Shown: positions 19,013 to 29,194 of the stretch, one piece after another
Position numbering within the stretch: the first letter of the stretch is position 1
Layout: every line of letters starts with the position of its first letter
Source of the DNA: Myxococcales bacterium
Lineage (GTDB): Bacteria; Myxococcota_A; Bradymonadia; Bradymonadales; Bradymonadaceae
Assembly (NCBI GenBank): GCA_007120035.1
Contig: SKON01000002.1
Location: forward strand, 31,831-95,830
Direction: 5' to 3'
Length of the DNA: 64,000 bases
Translations under genes and position numbers: made by a program
Notes under the pieces: generated by a model
Told to the model about the DNA's origin: nothing
Databases searched by the model: none
Seen by the model: the letters and a program-made list of their open reading frames with translations, nothing else

Positions 19013-21232
19013 GTAGTCTGTCACCAATGCGGGAGCCCGATCGGCAAGGCCGTCAAGGTCTGTCCGAACTGCGGGGCGAAGCAGAAGAAACGAAAGAAGC
19101 CCTCCCGGGAAGCCTCCGAGGGGTTGCGCCGGATGACGATGGAGCTGAAGGCCATCGACTTCTCGGGGCGGTACTTTCCGCCCGGTGAGGTGATCGCCGA
19201 CCGGTTCACCCTCCAGGAGCAGCTCGGGGAAGGCCCCTTCGGTCAGGTCTATCGCGCCGATGACAACCTGATCGAGGCCTCGGTGGCGATCAAGATCTTC
19301 TCCGGGGACCTCCTGACCATACCGCTGGAGGAGGAGCACTTCCTGAAGGCCACCCGTCGGGCACGGGCGCTGACACAGAAGAACGTGGTCCGCCTTCACG
19401 ACAGCGGCCTCCACAAGGGGCACCCCTGGGTGTCCATGCAGGCGCTGGAAGGTTTGCACCTGCGCAAGGTCGTGCGGATGCGGCACGACCGCGGCGAGTC
19501 CTTCTCTGTGGAGGAGATGGAGCCGATCTTGGCCGAGATCACCCTGGCGCTTCAGCACGTGGCTCGAGACTACCCTCACGGGAACCTGAAGCCCGAGAAC
19601 GTCCTCTTTTTGCCGGATCTGCTGAAGATCACCGACAGCTACCTCTACGACGCGCTCCCGTCGGCGGCGTTCGCGAAAGGCAACGCCGAGAGCCCCTTCG
19701 TGGCTCCCGAGCTCTTGGTCCCTGGTGGAGAAGGGGACCAGCGGTGCGACGTGTACAGCGTCGGCGCTCTGATCGGGCTGATGCTCTTTGGGGAGGACTA
19801 CGAACCCGGCGCGTACAACGGCGACGACGCGTCGCTCACGGCCATCGACGCCCTCTGCCGTCGGGCGATGGCCTTCGACCCGTCGGAGCGATACCGATCT
19901 GTCGAGCGGCTCAATGAGGACTTCACGTCCATCGTGGACACCGGGGTTCTCCTCACGGACTCCCAGCGAATGCGGGGGATCTCGGCCGCAGGTATCTCCG
20001 CGCCGTCCTCGCCGGAGATGGCGCCGCCGCCGGCTCCCGGACCTCCGCCGGCTCCGGCTCCGGCTGCCCCGGTGGACCCTCTGGACGTGGAGACCTCTCC
20101 CGATATCGCCACGCCGTTGCAGGAAGATCTGACCACGCGAGAGTTCACCCGAGACGGGGAGCCCGAACTGGGAGACCTTCTTCCTACCAACGAAGTGGAC
20201 CGAAGCGTCTTTCCCGCACCTCCCGCGCCTCCCCCAGAGGAGAAGCCCGCAGCACCGGCGAAGACAACGGGCACACCGGCGAAGAAGCCATCGGAAAAGA
20301 AGGAAGGACCTTCGGCCCTGATCATCCTCGGAATCGTCGGCATGGTGGTCATGGCGGTAATTGTTGGTCTCTTGACCCGTGACAGCCCTGTGCCGCCCAC
20401 AGCCCCGATGACCCCCGAGGTGGCCGAAGAGGCAGCGGTCGCCGAAATAGACGAGGCCGATGAAGACCGGGCTGACGAGGATGAAGAGGCGGACCAGAAC
20501 TGGGCGGCCGCGCTCTCCGGGGCCTGGGATGAGGTAAGGGCGGCGCTGGATGCGGCCGAAGAGAGCGCTCAGGCACGGGCCGAGGAGCTCGCCGAGGAGG
20601 CAGACGACGCTGAGGAGGCCGAAGAGGTCGCCGAGGAGCGAGACGAGCCGCCCACGGTCGCAGCGGCCGGTGGGAGGACCGCGGAGCGGGAGAGCCCCAC
20701 GGGAGCGGCTCGGCCACCGAGAGGAGCCTCAGAGCCCGAGGCAGCCCCGGCGGCCGGCACGGATTGCCCCTCGGGGATGGTCCTGGTTCGTCGCAGCGCT
20801 GGAAACGTCTGCGTCGACGCCTACGAGTATCCGGGGCGAGGTCGAACTCCCGAAGTGCGAGTGAGCTGGTTCGACGCCAGCCGCCTGTGCGAGCAGCAGG
20901 GCAAGCGGTTGTGCACCCTCTCGGAGTGGCGCTCTGCCTGCGGGACCCACTACCCCTACGGGAGCACCTTTGATGCGGAACGGTGCAACACCGCCGATGA
21001 AGACGGCTTCGAGCGGTCCCTGGCCGCTGCGGGCTCCTTTCCGGGCTGCCGAAGCCCCTCGGGAGCGTTCGACATGAGCGGCAACGTCCACGAGTGGGTC
21101 GAGGAGCGGCGGGTCGCCGGCGGCGGCTACGACAGCGACGAAGATCTGGCCTCCTGTCGGTACTCTTCCCCCAAGGCCCCGGGTTCCCGGGATCCCAACG
21201 TGGGCTTTCGATGTTGCGCTGACCCGAGCTAG
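19010..21232 (+). CDS. Zinc-ribbon pseudokinase fused to an FGE/sulfatase-modifying-factor-like domain
   Basis: 740 residues: zinc ribbon (C4, C7, C18, C21); kinase-like domain ~65-310; Pro-rich linker; membrane helix ~437-456; acidic Ala/Glu helix; and a formylglycine-generating-enzyme-like domain ~586-740 (CPSGMVLV, KRLCTLSEWRSACG, MSGNVHEW, GFRCC). The kinase keeps the Gly loop and K95, but HRD is HGN (190-192) and DFG is TDS, so it should be a pseudokinase. The FGE-like domain has only one of the two active-site Cys (SCRYS), so it may be a sensory or binding domain. No ATG, GTG or TTG lies in frame between the upstream stop and the zinc ribbon. GGGAGG (18998-19003) stands 6 nt before ATC 19010, making ATC the best start. 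ATG 19133 would lose the ribbon. Confidence 0.8.
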   Translation: MVVCHQCGSPIGKAVKVCPNCGAKQKKRKKPSREASEGLRRMTMELKAIDFSGRYFPPGEVIADRFTLQEQLGEGPFGQVYRADDNLIEASVAIKIFSGDLLTIPLEEEHFLKATRRARALTQKNVVRLHDSGLHKGHPWVSMQALEGLHLRKVVRMRHDRGESFSVEEMEPILAEITLALQHVARDYPHGNLKPENVLFLPDLLKITDSYLYDALPSAAFAKGNAESPFVAPELLVPGGEGDQRCDVYSVGALIGLMLFGEDYEPGAYNGDDASLTAIDALCRRAMAFDPSERYRSVERLNEDFTSIVDTGVLLTDSQRMRGISAAGISAPSSPEMAPPPAPGPPPAPAPAAPVDPLDVETSPDIATPLQEDLTTREFTRDGEPELGDLLPTNEVDRSVFPAPPAPPPEEKPAAPAKTTGTPAKKPSEKKEGPSALIILGIVGMVVMAVIVGLLTRDSPVPPTAPMTPEVAEEAAVAEIDEADEDRADEDEEADQNWAAALSGAWDEVRAALDAAEESAQARAEELAEEADDAEEAEEVAEERDEPPTVAAAGGRTAERESPTGAARPPRGASEPEAAPAAGTDCPSGMVLVRRSAGNVCVDAYEYPGRGRTPEVRVSWFDASRLCEQQGKRLCTLSEWRSACGTHYPYGSTFDAERCNTADEDGFERSLAAAGSFPGCRSPSGAFDMSGNVHEWVEERRVAGGGYDSDEDLASCRYSSPKAPGSRDPNVGFRCCADPS

Positions 21233-21234
21233 AC

Positions 21235-23019
21235 CTAGTTCACGATCGGTGGGCACTCGGCGATCACGTCCATCACCTCCAGGCGAGGGACGAAGAACTC
21301 CAGCCCCTGCTGGGCGGGCTCAAGGCGAACCTCGATCTCCAGGTGGTTGGCCCGGGCCAGGCCGTGGGCCGCCAGGGCGCTCCGAAGGTCCACGGGGGAC
21401 TCCAACGGCGGGGTCAGCCCCAGTGAGATCCACTCGGCGTCATCGAGATCCATGACTCGCGTGGCGCCTCGGACGCGCCATTGGAGGCGGCTTCCACCTT
21501 CAGCGGTGGCCTCAAACCGAAGGGTCTGCCACTCCGAGTAGAGGTGCTCGTTGAGGTGGCATCCCTCCAGCCGGATTCGCCAGATGCCTCGCTGATCCGT
21601 GGCGAACTGGAGCTGAGTCCCGGTCATATCCGAATACGTGTACGGCCCAACGAGGCCCGTGGGTTGATCGATGACCTGGCCATCGTAGAGCCCGACCCCG
21701 GGCTCGATCACGAAGGCGTCATTATGGTTGAGGTTAATGGCCCACACCCGGTCGTGGAAGTCCACGGCGATGCCCTTGACGCTCCGGTTTCGGGTCCCCG
21801 GGATGAAGGTGGAGCGGCTCAGGTCCTCGGCGTCCACCCGGATCACTCCTTCGGCCATGGCGGCGCCATAGACGTAGCCGTCACGGTCGGCGGTGATCCC
21901 GTGGATGGCGAACCCAGGGTCCCAGTGCTCCCATCGCTCCCCGGAGGGCTGGGCCGGGTCGTAGCGCATGAAATCCCCACCGACCCAGACCCGCTGCTGA
22001 TGGTCTACGGTGATCCCGTAGCCGTTGGCGGGCATCTCGATGACCTCCTTGACGCAGTCGTCGCCGTCACCGCCGTCTCCGCCGTCACAGATCTCCACGT
22101 CGCAGGTGGGGTGACTGCGGCAGACGTTGGTGTCGACTCGCCCCAGCTTCTGGCCGGAGAAGGTGGCAATCCAGAGGTTTCCAGCCTCGTCGAGGGCGAA
22201 CCCGTACGGGCGAACCGGGGACTCCGTGAAGAAGATCACCTGTCCCGTCTCGGCGTCGAGCTTCCAGATCCGGTGATCCCAGCCGCCGACCCATACGAAG
22301 GAGCCCTCCTCGGTGTCCTGGGCGGCGATGGATCGGAGCACCCCGTGGCCGGGGAGAGTAGTGCTCCAGATCACGCAGTCGTCCTCCTCCCAGCCCAAGA
22401 TATCGTTGGGACCCGATGAGGTGTTCAGAGAGCCGTCAGCGCTCTGGCTCGGACAATTGGGAGGAAGGCCGATCTTGGTCACCCGCTGGCCCTCTCGATT
22501 GGCGACGAAGACCTCCCCGAGGCCATTGACGGTGGTCCGCGACGGCTGCAGGTCCTCACCGGTCGGACCCGTTCGATACCGGGCGACCTCTTCTCGGGTC
22601 TCGGTGTCGAACTTGGAGACCGTGCCCTGGTCGGTGTTGGCGATCCAGATGAAGAACCGCCGCTCGCTCTCGTCATCGAGGGTGATCGCGCCGTCGTCAT
22701 CGATCAGAGCGCCCACGAGGTCGCCTTCTTCGAAGGGGCTCTCTGTGCCGGCGCCGAAGGGCGTCCACCGGCAATGGCCGTCAAACCCGCAGGGATCCTC
22801 GCCGGCGGCGGACTCGCCACCGGGGAGATCTTCGGGCTCTCTAGGCTCCTGCTCGATGGGCTCGTCACAGGGGCCCCAGTCGCAGATCTCGGGCTCCTCC
22901 GGCTCCTCTTCCTCGGCGTCAGGCACCGACGGAGGCGTGTCCACCTCACAGGCGACGAGGGCGCCGGCGAGCAAGGCGATCCAGAGGAGGTTGAGATGGA
23001 AGGGACGATGGCAGGTCAT
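21235..23019 (-). CDS. Beta-propeller (NHL/virginiamycin B lyase-like) lipoprotein
   Basis: A 594-residue protein with a signal peptide and lipobox (LVAC, Cys ~24), an acidic Glu/Pro linker to ~80, and then repeats such as FFIWIANTDQGTVSKFDTET, GYGITVDHQQRVWVGG, YGFALDEAGNLWIATFSG and VKGIAVDFHDRVWAIN. These are NHL/SMP-30-type blades spaced ~45-60 residues, suggesting a six-bladed propeller. The last ~110 residues form a separate beta domain. A Gly/Asp insert (GGDGGDGDD) interrupts one blade. No catalytic residues could be assigned; such lipoproteins are common in Myxococcota. GAGG 6 nt before the ATG supports the start. It converges with the pseudokinase gene, with 2 bp between stops. Confidence 0.75.
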   Translation of the reverse strand: MTCHRPFHLNLLWIALLAGALVACEVDTPPSVPDAEEEEPEEPEICDWGPCDEPIEQEPREPEDLPGGESAAGEDPCGFDGHCRWTPFGAGTESPFEEGDLVGALIDDDGAITLDDESERRFFIWIANTDQGTVSKFDTETREEVARYRTGPTGEDLQPSRTTVNGLGEVFVANREGQRVTKIGLPPNCPSQSADGSLNTSSGPNDILGWEEDDCVIWSTTLPGHGVLRSIAAQDTEEGSFVWVGGWDHRIWKLDAETGQVIFFTESPVRPYGFALDEAGNLWIATFSGQKLGRVDTNVCRSHPTCDVEICDGGDGGDGDDCVKEVIEMPANGYGITVDHQQRVWVGGDFMRYDPAQPSGERWEHWDPGFAIHGITADRDGYVYGAAMAEGVIRVDAEDLSRSTFIPGTRNRSVKGIAVDFHDRVWAINLNHNDAFVIEPGVGLYDGQVIDQPTGLVGPYTYSDMTGTQLQFATDQRGIWRIRLEGCHLNEHLYSEWQTLRFEATAEGGSRLQWRVRGATRVMDLDDAEWISLGLTPPLESPVDLRSALAAHGLARANHLEIEVRLEPAQQGLEFFVPRLEVMDVIAECPPIVN

Positions 23020-23171
23020 TCAAAGCCTCGTCGGCAGGTCGCGGTGTCTCCGACGTTCACGCTACCAGACCGGTGATCCCCGGGCAAAGCCGGTGGCGTC
23101 CGGCCGCCGATCCCTGCTATGAAGAGGCATGGTAGGTGTACGCGAACCGAGTCGATGAGAGAGGTTCCAAG

Positions 23172-24028
23172 GTGTTGCCAGAGTGGTCCCGGCGGGTCAT
23201 CGCCGATGAAGAGGTGGAGAGGGCTGTGCGGCGTCTCGACGTCCCGTTCAACGAGTTCGGCCTGGACCCCTACGGCATCTCTCAGGATCACCTGATCACC
23301 TTCTTTTCCCTCCTGGCTCCCTTTTATCGTCACTACTTCTCGGTGAAGACCTTCGGCGCCGAGCACGTCCCAGAGTCCGGGCGTGTGATGGTCGTGGGGA
23401 ACCACTCCGGGGGGCTCCCCGTGGACGGGGCGATGGTCCTCACGTCGCTCTTGCTGGCCCTGGAACAGCCCCGGCTGGGCCAGGGAATGGTGGAGAAGTT
23501 CGCCAACCGGTGGCCCTTCGTGTCTCATTGGTTCAGCCGCGTGGGCCAGTTCACGGGACTGCCGGAACACGCCGTACGACTCCTGGAGGACGATCGCTGC
23601 CTGATGGTCTTCCCCGAGGGCGCCCGGGGGACGGGAAAGCTCTACCGAGATCGGTATCAGCTGGTGCGGTTCGGGACCGGGTTCCTCCGCTTGGCGTTGA
23701 CCACGCAGACCCCGATCGTGCCCTTCGCGTTCATCGGTGGGGAAGAAGCCCTGCCCACGGTGATGCATCTGAAGAAAGCCGCCCGCTGGATCGGCGCACC
23801 CTACATCCCCGTGAGCGCCTACGGCCTGCCGATCCCGCTGCCGATCTCATGCCAGGTCTTCTACGGAGAGCCCCTGCGGTTTGAGGGCACGGGCCGGGAG
23901 ACCGACGACGTGATCCAGGGGTACGTGGCGACCGTACAGGAACGAATCCGAGAGCTCATCGAAGAAGGGCGAGCCTGGCGTCGTGACGCCGTCAGACAGG
24001 GCCAACTACCGGGCACAGGGGAGGGGAC

Positions 24029-24032
<4 letters not shown>
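23172..24032 (+). CDS. PlsC-type lysophospholipid acyltransferase
   Basis: A 286-residue glycerolipid acyltransferase, probably making phosphatidic acid or a related lipid at the inner membrane. Catalytic motif [12 protein letters not shown] (NHxxxxxD variant; here the Asp is six after His, as in several environmental PlsC-like proteins) and the [10 protein letters not shown] motif III are clear, with [11 protein letters not shown] as the downstream block. A hydrophobic stretch around residues 35-60 ([15 protein letters not shown]) may attach it to the membrane. GTG 23172 is preferred because GAGAGG lies 8 nt upstream; GTG 23136 would add 12 residues. Its stop overlaps the next gene (GTGA), so it is coupled to the SDR. 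Confidence 0.86.
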
Positions 24033-24952
<920 letters not shown>

Positions 24953-24972
24953 ATCCCTTCTATTTCTCGAGG

Positions 24973-26610
24973 TCATTTATCATTGGGGATGAACTCGGCG
25001 TCGATCACGTCGGCGTCGTTTCGGCGTCTGCGGAGGACCTGGGCGGCGGCGTCGGCGCCGTCATCTCCGCGGCGGGAGATCTCCTCCAAGAGCGCGTTGG
25101 ACTCCGGAGAGTCGGCGCGGTCCAAGAGCACCACGATCACCGTGGCCACGTCGACCTCGCCGCTCCGGTAGAACTCCCGGGCGACCTCGGTGAGCTCCGG
25201 GAGGCCCCGGGGGGCGCACCGGGCGAGGATTGTCCCCAGCCGCTGGAGCGCCGGGCCGTCGCAGTGGGGGAGGACCTCGAGCAGACGGGAGACATCCCGC
25301 TCATCCCATCGCCACACCTCGTCGAGGCCCTCCTCGGGGGTGCTGGCCAGGAGCAGCTGCAGCGCCGTGACCCGAATCGGCTGGTGCCTGCCGGCTCGCC
25401 GCAGCTGGGTAATCGCGAGGCGATGGACGGTCTCCACACCGACCAGCCCGGGGTGGACCATCTTTCGCAGCGCCGACTGGAGGTAGGCGATGATCTTGAT
25501 CCGGTCCGGGTCGTTGGCCTCTTCGGTTCGTCGGCGATCGTTAAGCTCGATGGACTGAATCATATCTCGGACCCGCTCGGAGTCGTCTCGGCTGGCCAAG
25601 TGGTCCACCCCGGCGGCCGCGGCGAGGCAGACGGACAGATTGTTGGAGTGGGTCAGGGACAAGAGGCGCCGAAAGGCACCGGCCGGTCGAAGCCGGGCCG
25701 CCGCGTCGCAGGCAGCCCCGGTGGTCACCACGGAGGTCGTCTCCAACCCTCGGCGGATCGCCTGCTCTTCCTCATTCGTGAGGGCAGGGGCGCTATCCTG
25801 CGAGGCCAGGGCGGTCAGAAGTCGGAGCGCCAGGGCGGCGTCAGGGCCATCGGGGGCGTCGAGGACGATCCCGGCCAGGGAGGGGCGGACCTCCTGACGA
25901 GGTTCTTCAAGAAGTACTTGAAGGGCCTGGGTGCGGAGATCTCCGGTCTTGAGAATCGCCGCGGCGATGTCCGCCTTCTCCGGATGGCGCCGCCATTGGC
26001 GCACCAGCTGGCGGCGAAGGGGGCCCGCCGACTCCAGCAGGAGCCTCTGGAGCTCGGCCGCCGATCGGGGCTCTTCCGTGTCGTCGGGGCCTGCCTCGGA
26101 GAGGACGTTCATGGCCTCATGGGCGGCGGCCCGGACCTCCTCGTCGTCGTCGGCGAGGCGAGGCTCCACGAACGAGACGGACCGCTCGTTGCCCACGAAG
26201 GCCAGGATCCGGAGCGCCTGGCGGCGGATCTCCGGGGAGAGATCTTCCGTGAGGTCTTCGGCGAAGGCCCGCAGGCGACCGCGCTCCTCGGGTTCGCCGG
26301 TCTGGCGAGCCCGACGGTGTAAGATGGCCATGGCGATTGCTCGGCCAGCCTGCTCGGCGATGGTGTTTCGCTCGTCGAAGACGTACCGCATCAAGGGCAG
26401 GGTGGACCTGGCGTCGTGATGACGAGTCAGCCACCGCAGCAGCGCCCGCCGGACCCGGTCGTTAACCAGGGGCAGGTTCGCCAGGATCACGGGGCGTACC
26501 CCCTCGGGGTCCCGAGAGAACTCATCCAAGATGGTGTCTTGGAGTCCGGCGTCGGGGTGGTCGAGGCGGTCGATCTTTTGGACTAGTCGGGTCCGGGTTC
26601 TTTCATCCAT
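24973..26610 (-). CDS. HEAT-repeat protein
   Basis: A 545-residue soluble protein with no signal peptide. It is made of helical pairs of HEAT type, e.g. VRPVILANLPLVNDRVRRAL, IRRQALRILAFVGNERSV and EVRAAAHEAMNVLSEAG (about residues 20-190), with more degenerate ones to the C-terminus. HEAT arrays bind proteins; no enzymatic motif is visible. ATG 26610 is chosen (GGGA upstream); a TTG at 26622 would add four residues. It converges with the SDR gene and diverges from the cpoB-like operon; the 150-bp gap upstream carries that operon's promoter. Function unknown. Confidence 0.7.
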   Translation of the reverse strand: MDERTRTRLVQKIDRLDHPDAGLQDTILDEFSRDPEGVRPVILANLPLVNDRVRRALLRWLTRHHDARSTLPLMRYVFDERNTIAEQAGRAIAMAILHRRARQTGEPEERGRLRAFAEDLTEDLSPEIRRQALRILAFVGNERSVSFVEPRLADDDEEVRAAAHEAMNVLSEAGPDDTEEPRSAAELQRLLLESAGPLRRQLVRQWRRHPEKADIAAAILKTGDLRTQALQVLLEEPRQEVRPSLAGIVLDAPDGPDAALALRLLTALASQDSAPALTNEEEQAIRRGLETTSVVTTGAACDAAARLRPAGAFRRLLSLTHSNNLSVCLAAAAGVDHLASRDDSERVRDMIQSIELNDRRRTEEANDPDRIKIIAYLQSALRKMVHPGLVGVETVHRLAITQLRRAGRHQPIRVTALQLLLASTPEEGLDEVWRWDERDVSRLLEVLPHCDGPALQRLGTILARCAPRGLPELTEVAREFYRSGEVDVATVIVVLLDRADSPESNALLEEISRRGDDGADAAAQVLRRRRNDADVIDAEFIPNDK

Positions 26611-26662
26611 GGAAGGTCCCAATTGCCTGAAAAATCAGGGGTGATAGCAATTCTTAACTTTC

Positions 26663-26690
26663 TTGACACGATCCGGGGCCATGTTAGCAT
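26663..26690 (+). promoter_or_regulatory. Probable sigma70-type promoter for the cpoB-like/LysM operon
   Basis: TTGACA (26663-26668) and TAGCAT (26685-26690), 16-nt spacer, ~70 nt upstream of the TTG start at 26761. The HEAT gene diverges from here, but I see no matching minus-strand promoter. Confidence 0.55.
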
Positions 26691-26760
26691 CGACGTCGAC
26701 AGGATGTAAGCGACTTGACTGATCCCGCGGAGAATCGCGACCTCCCGAGGAGGGCTGGTT

Positions 26761-27927
26761 TTGAAGGACCGACATTTTCTAATGGTACACTTGAGGTCTT
26801 TCGTGTGGCCTTCCGTCATCGCCGGCTCGACGATGCTCCTCGTGGGGTGCGCGACGCCGGCTCCGGAGGTCTCCCCCGATGATCTTCGGGCCGTGCAGCA
26901 GCGGGTCGAAGACGTAGAGCGCACCAACGGGCGGTTGATGGTCCGGGTGGAAGAGGTGGAGCGCCAGATGGCCCTGATGCAGGACCGCGTGGAGTCCAAC
27001 CGGATCGCCTTGCAGCGCCGGGGATATCTGCGGCAGCGGGAGGGCTTCGCCGACTCTCAGGGGAGCCACCAAGAGAGCCAGCAAGCACAGCGGCCGGCCC
27101 CGGCCCCGCAGTCTAGCTACCACGGCTCGGACTATCGGGCCGATCCATCCATGCAGCAGCGCCTGGATCAACGAGGGGTGGCTCGGATCCCCCTCTCTCA
27201 ACAGCAGAGCGGTCACTACGTAGCCGATGACGACTACTACTTTCAGGACATGCCTGCCCCCGATACCTCCCGGGACGGGGAGGAGATCGTGATCACCAAC
27301 GAGCGGCTCGAGGAGTACTTCGGGACCGCCGGCTCGTCGAGCCGACAGGCCCGGTCGACGTCCTCATCGTCGTCGTCCTCCTCCTCAAGCTCTTCATCGT
27401 CCTCGTCGACACCGCGGCGAAGCGGCTCGGCGCATCCACCGGTGACCAGCGAGCGACTGCCCACCAGCCAGGAGCTCCGAGAGGGGAGGGTGCAAGACTC
27501 GACTTCCGAGCCCCAGCGGTCCGAGCCCCGTTCGCAGCGAGAGCTCTTGGATCTCTACCAGGACTCTCTGGCGCAATACCGGGCCGGCGACTACGCCCAG
27601 GCCCTGCGAGGGTTCACGGACTTTTTGAACGCCGGTCCCCGCGCGGACTATGTGGACAACGCCCTGTACTGGATCGGGGAGTGCCACTACGGACTCGGGG
27701 AGTACGATACCTCGGTCCGGTACTTCCAGCGGATCCTCGACGAGCTACCGACGGCCAATAAGGTGCCCGATGCCATGTTGAAGATGTCTCTGGCCTATGA
27801 CCGTCTGGGTCAGCCCCAGCGATCCCTGGAGCTCTTGACGGAGCTCGTGGAGAGCCACCCCCGAAGCAATCCGGGCCGTCTGGGAGCGGAACGATTGGAA
27901 GACCACCCCCTCTATGATGGCCAGTAA
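26761..27927 (+). CDS. CpoB/YbgF-like TPR lipoprotein
   Basis: A 388-residue protein. A hydrophobic leader ends in LLVGC (lipobox), so it is probably a lipoprotein. A coiled coil (VQQRVEDVERTNGRLMVRVEE, ~residues 43-85) is followed by a Gln/Ser-rich linker, including a run of about 18 Ser, and a C-terminal TPR domain (~265-380: YQDSLAQYRAGDYAQALRGF; ALYWIGECHYGLGEYDTSV). This order matches the Tol-Pal associated CpoB/YbgF family, which coordinates outer-membrane constriction with peptidoglycan synthesis; tolB/pal are not nearby. TTG 26761 is the start, with GAGGAGGG at 26747-26754. The LysM gene follows 34 bp later on the same strand. Confidence 0.78.
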   Translation: MKDRHFLMVHLRSFVWPSVIAGSTMLLVGCATPAPEVSPDDLRAVQQRVEDVERTNGRLMVRVEEVERQMALMQDRVESNRIALQRRGYLRQREGFADSQGSHQESQQAQRPAPAPQSSYHGSDYRADPSMQQRLDQRGVARIPLSQQQSGHYVADDDYYFQDMPAPDTSRDGEEIVITNERLEEYFGTAGSSSRQARSTSSSSSSSSSSSSSSSSTPRRSGSAHPPVTSERLPTSQELREGRVQDSTSEPQRSEPRSQRELLDLYQDSLAQYRAGDYAQALRGFTDFLNAGPRADYVDNALYWIGECHYGLGEYDTSVRYFQRILDELPTANKVPDAMLKMSLAYDRLGQPQRSLELLTELVESHPRSNPGRLGAERLEDHPLYDGQ

Positions 27928-27961
27928 ATTCGACGGCCTTCGCCCTCGTGGGAGCTTGCAA

Positions 27962-29074
27962 ATGAATCAGAAGAAGATGAGGCGCTGGACCACCGCTGCT
28001 CTGGGCGCTGCCGCGCTCGGGGTGGCCACCCTGGGCGTCACTCCCTCCGACGCCGACGCGCAACAGCCGCGGGTACGGACAGGGGAGAACCCCGATTATC
28101 ATGTGATCCGCGACGGTGATACAATCTGGGATCTCTCCGGGTTCTACTACGGCGACTCCTTCGAGTGGCCTCGCCTCTGGAGCTACAACCCCCACATCAC
28201 CAACCCCCACTGGATCTACCCGGGAGATATCCTCTACCTCCGGGCGATGGCCGGAGAGACCACTGCCGGAGACGGGGTCGCCCAGCAACAGCGGGGGCTG
28301 ACCCAGGACGACTCGGCGACGGAGCAGCCCATGGGGCTCTATCTGCCTCTGGGGGGGATGATCACCACCGAAGAGCTCGAGAGCGTGGGTCGGATCATCG
28401 GCTCACCGAAGGCCGCCCACATGCTTGTGGAGCACGACACGGTGTGGGTCGACTTCGGAGAGAACGCCTATCGAGAGGACGAGCGGGAGAGCCTCGACGA
28501 TGACGAGATCATGGCCATGCAGGACACCGACGTCAGCGTCGGCGACCGGTTCGCCATCGTCCGCCTCGAAGGGCCCTTGGAAGACGCCGACGGGGAGCAC
28601 CGAGGGGATAAGTACATCGTCCTTGGCAGCCTCGTGATCACCGAGATCTCGGAGCGGGAGAACGTCGCCAAGACGGCGCTGATCGACCAGTCCTGGCGAG
28701 AGATCGAGCGGGGAGACATCCTGGTTCCTTACGAGCGCCAGCTCAAGCTGGTGCAGCCCCGGCAGGCCGAGCAAGACCTGGTGGCTCATATCGTGGACAG
28801 CCTGGACCCGGGATTCGCCTTCGGGCCCCAGCAGTACGTCTTCATCGATCGGGGCGCCGAGGACGGGGTTCGGGTGGGCAATCGATTCTTCATCTTCCAG
28901 CGCTTTGAAGGGCTCGACCGTTTCGGCTCCGACGCGCCACCGGAGATCCCCTGGCAGCGGGTCGGCCAGGTCTTGGTCCTCGACGTCCGAGAGCAGCACT
29001 CCATCGCCGTGATCACCCGGTCGAACCGGGAGGTGATTATCGGCGACCGGCTGGAGATGTACGCCGGCCACTGA
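27962..29074 (+). CDS. Secreted LysM-domain peptidoglycan-binding protein
   Basis: A 370-residue exported protein with a cleavable signal peptide (MNQKKMRRWTTAALGAAALG, cleavage likely after SDADA). Residues ~45-100 are a LysM module (YHVIRDGDTIWDLSGFYYG, then WIYPGDILYL), which binds peptidoglycan glycan chains. The remaining ~270 residues are beta-rich (VGDRFAIVRLEGP, GSLVITEIS, VGNRFFIF, VGQVLVLDV) with repeats resembling the Myxococcota LysM-associated domain, of unknown function. ATG 27962 is taken because GGGAG lies 7 nt upstream. It is co-transcribed with the CpoB-like gene; the transcript ends at the hairpin at 29116-29146. Confidence 0.85.
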   Translation: MNQKKMRRWTTAALGAAALGVATLGVTPSDADAQQPRVRTGENPDYHVIRDGDTIWDLSGFYYGDSFEWPRLWSYNPHITNPHWIYPGDILYLRAMAGETTAGDGVAQQQRGLTQDDSATEQPMGLYLPLGGMITTEELESVGRIIGSPKAAHMLVEHDTVWVDFGENAYREDERESLDDDEIMAMQDTDVSVGDRFAIVRLEGPLEDADGEHRGDKYIVLGSLVITEISERENVAKTALIDQSWREIERGDILVPYERQLKLVQPRQAEQDLVAHIVDSLDPGFAFGPQQYVFIDRGAEDGVRVGNRFFIFQRFEGLDRFGSDAPPEIPWQRVGQVLVLDVREQHSIAVITRSNREVIIGDRLEMYAGH

Positions 29075-29115
29075 TTCGTTTTCAATCTTTAAAGGTCCGT
29101 TCCAGAAGAGGAGAG

Positions 29116-29146
29116 GCCCGCCCGGGAAACCGGGCGGGCTTTTCTT
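29116..29146 (+). terminator. Rho-independent terminator after the LysM gene
   Basis: GCCCGCCCGG (29116-29125), GAAA tetraloop, CCGGGCGGGC (29130-29139), then TTTTCTTT. A textbook intrinsic terminator. Confidence 0.92.
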
Positions 29147-29194
29147 TGGGTTCGACGAGGACTCGAAGATCCTTTCTCAGATCCTCAAGTTGAC

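Noticed and set aside
19133..19144. ATG 19133 as start of the pseudokinase protein
   Set aside because: Would delete the zinc ribbon shared with the neighbouring kinase and has no better SD than the ATC at 19010.
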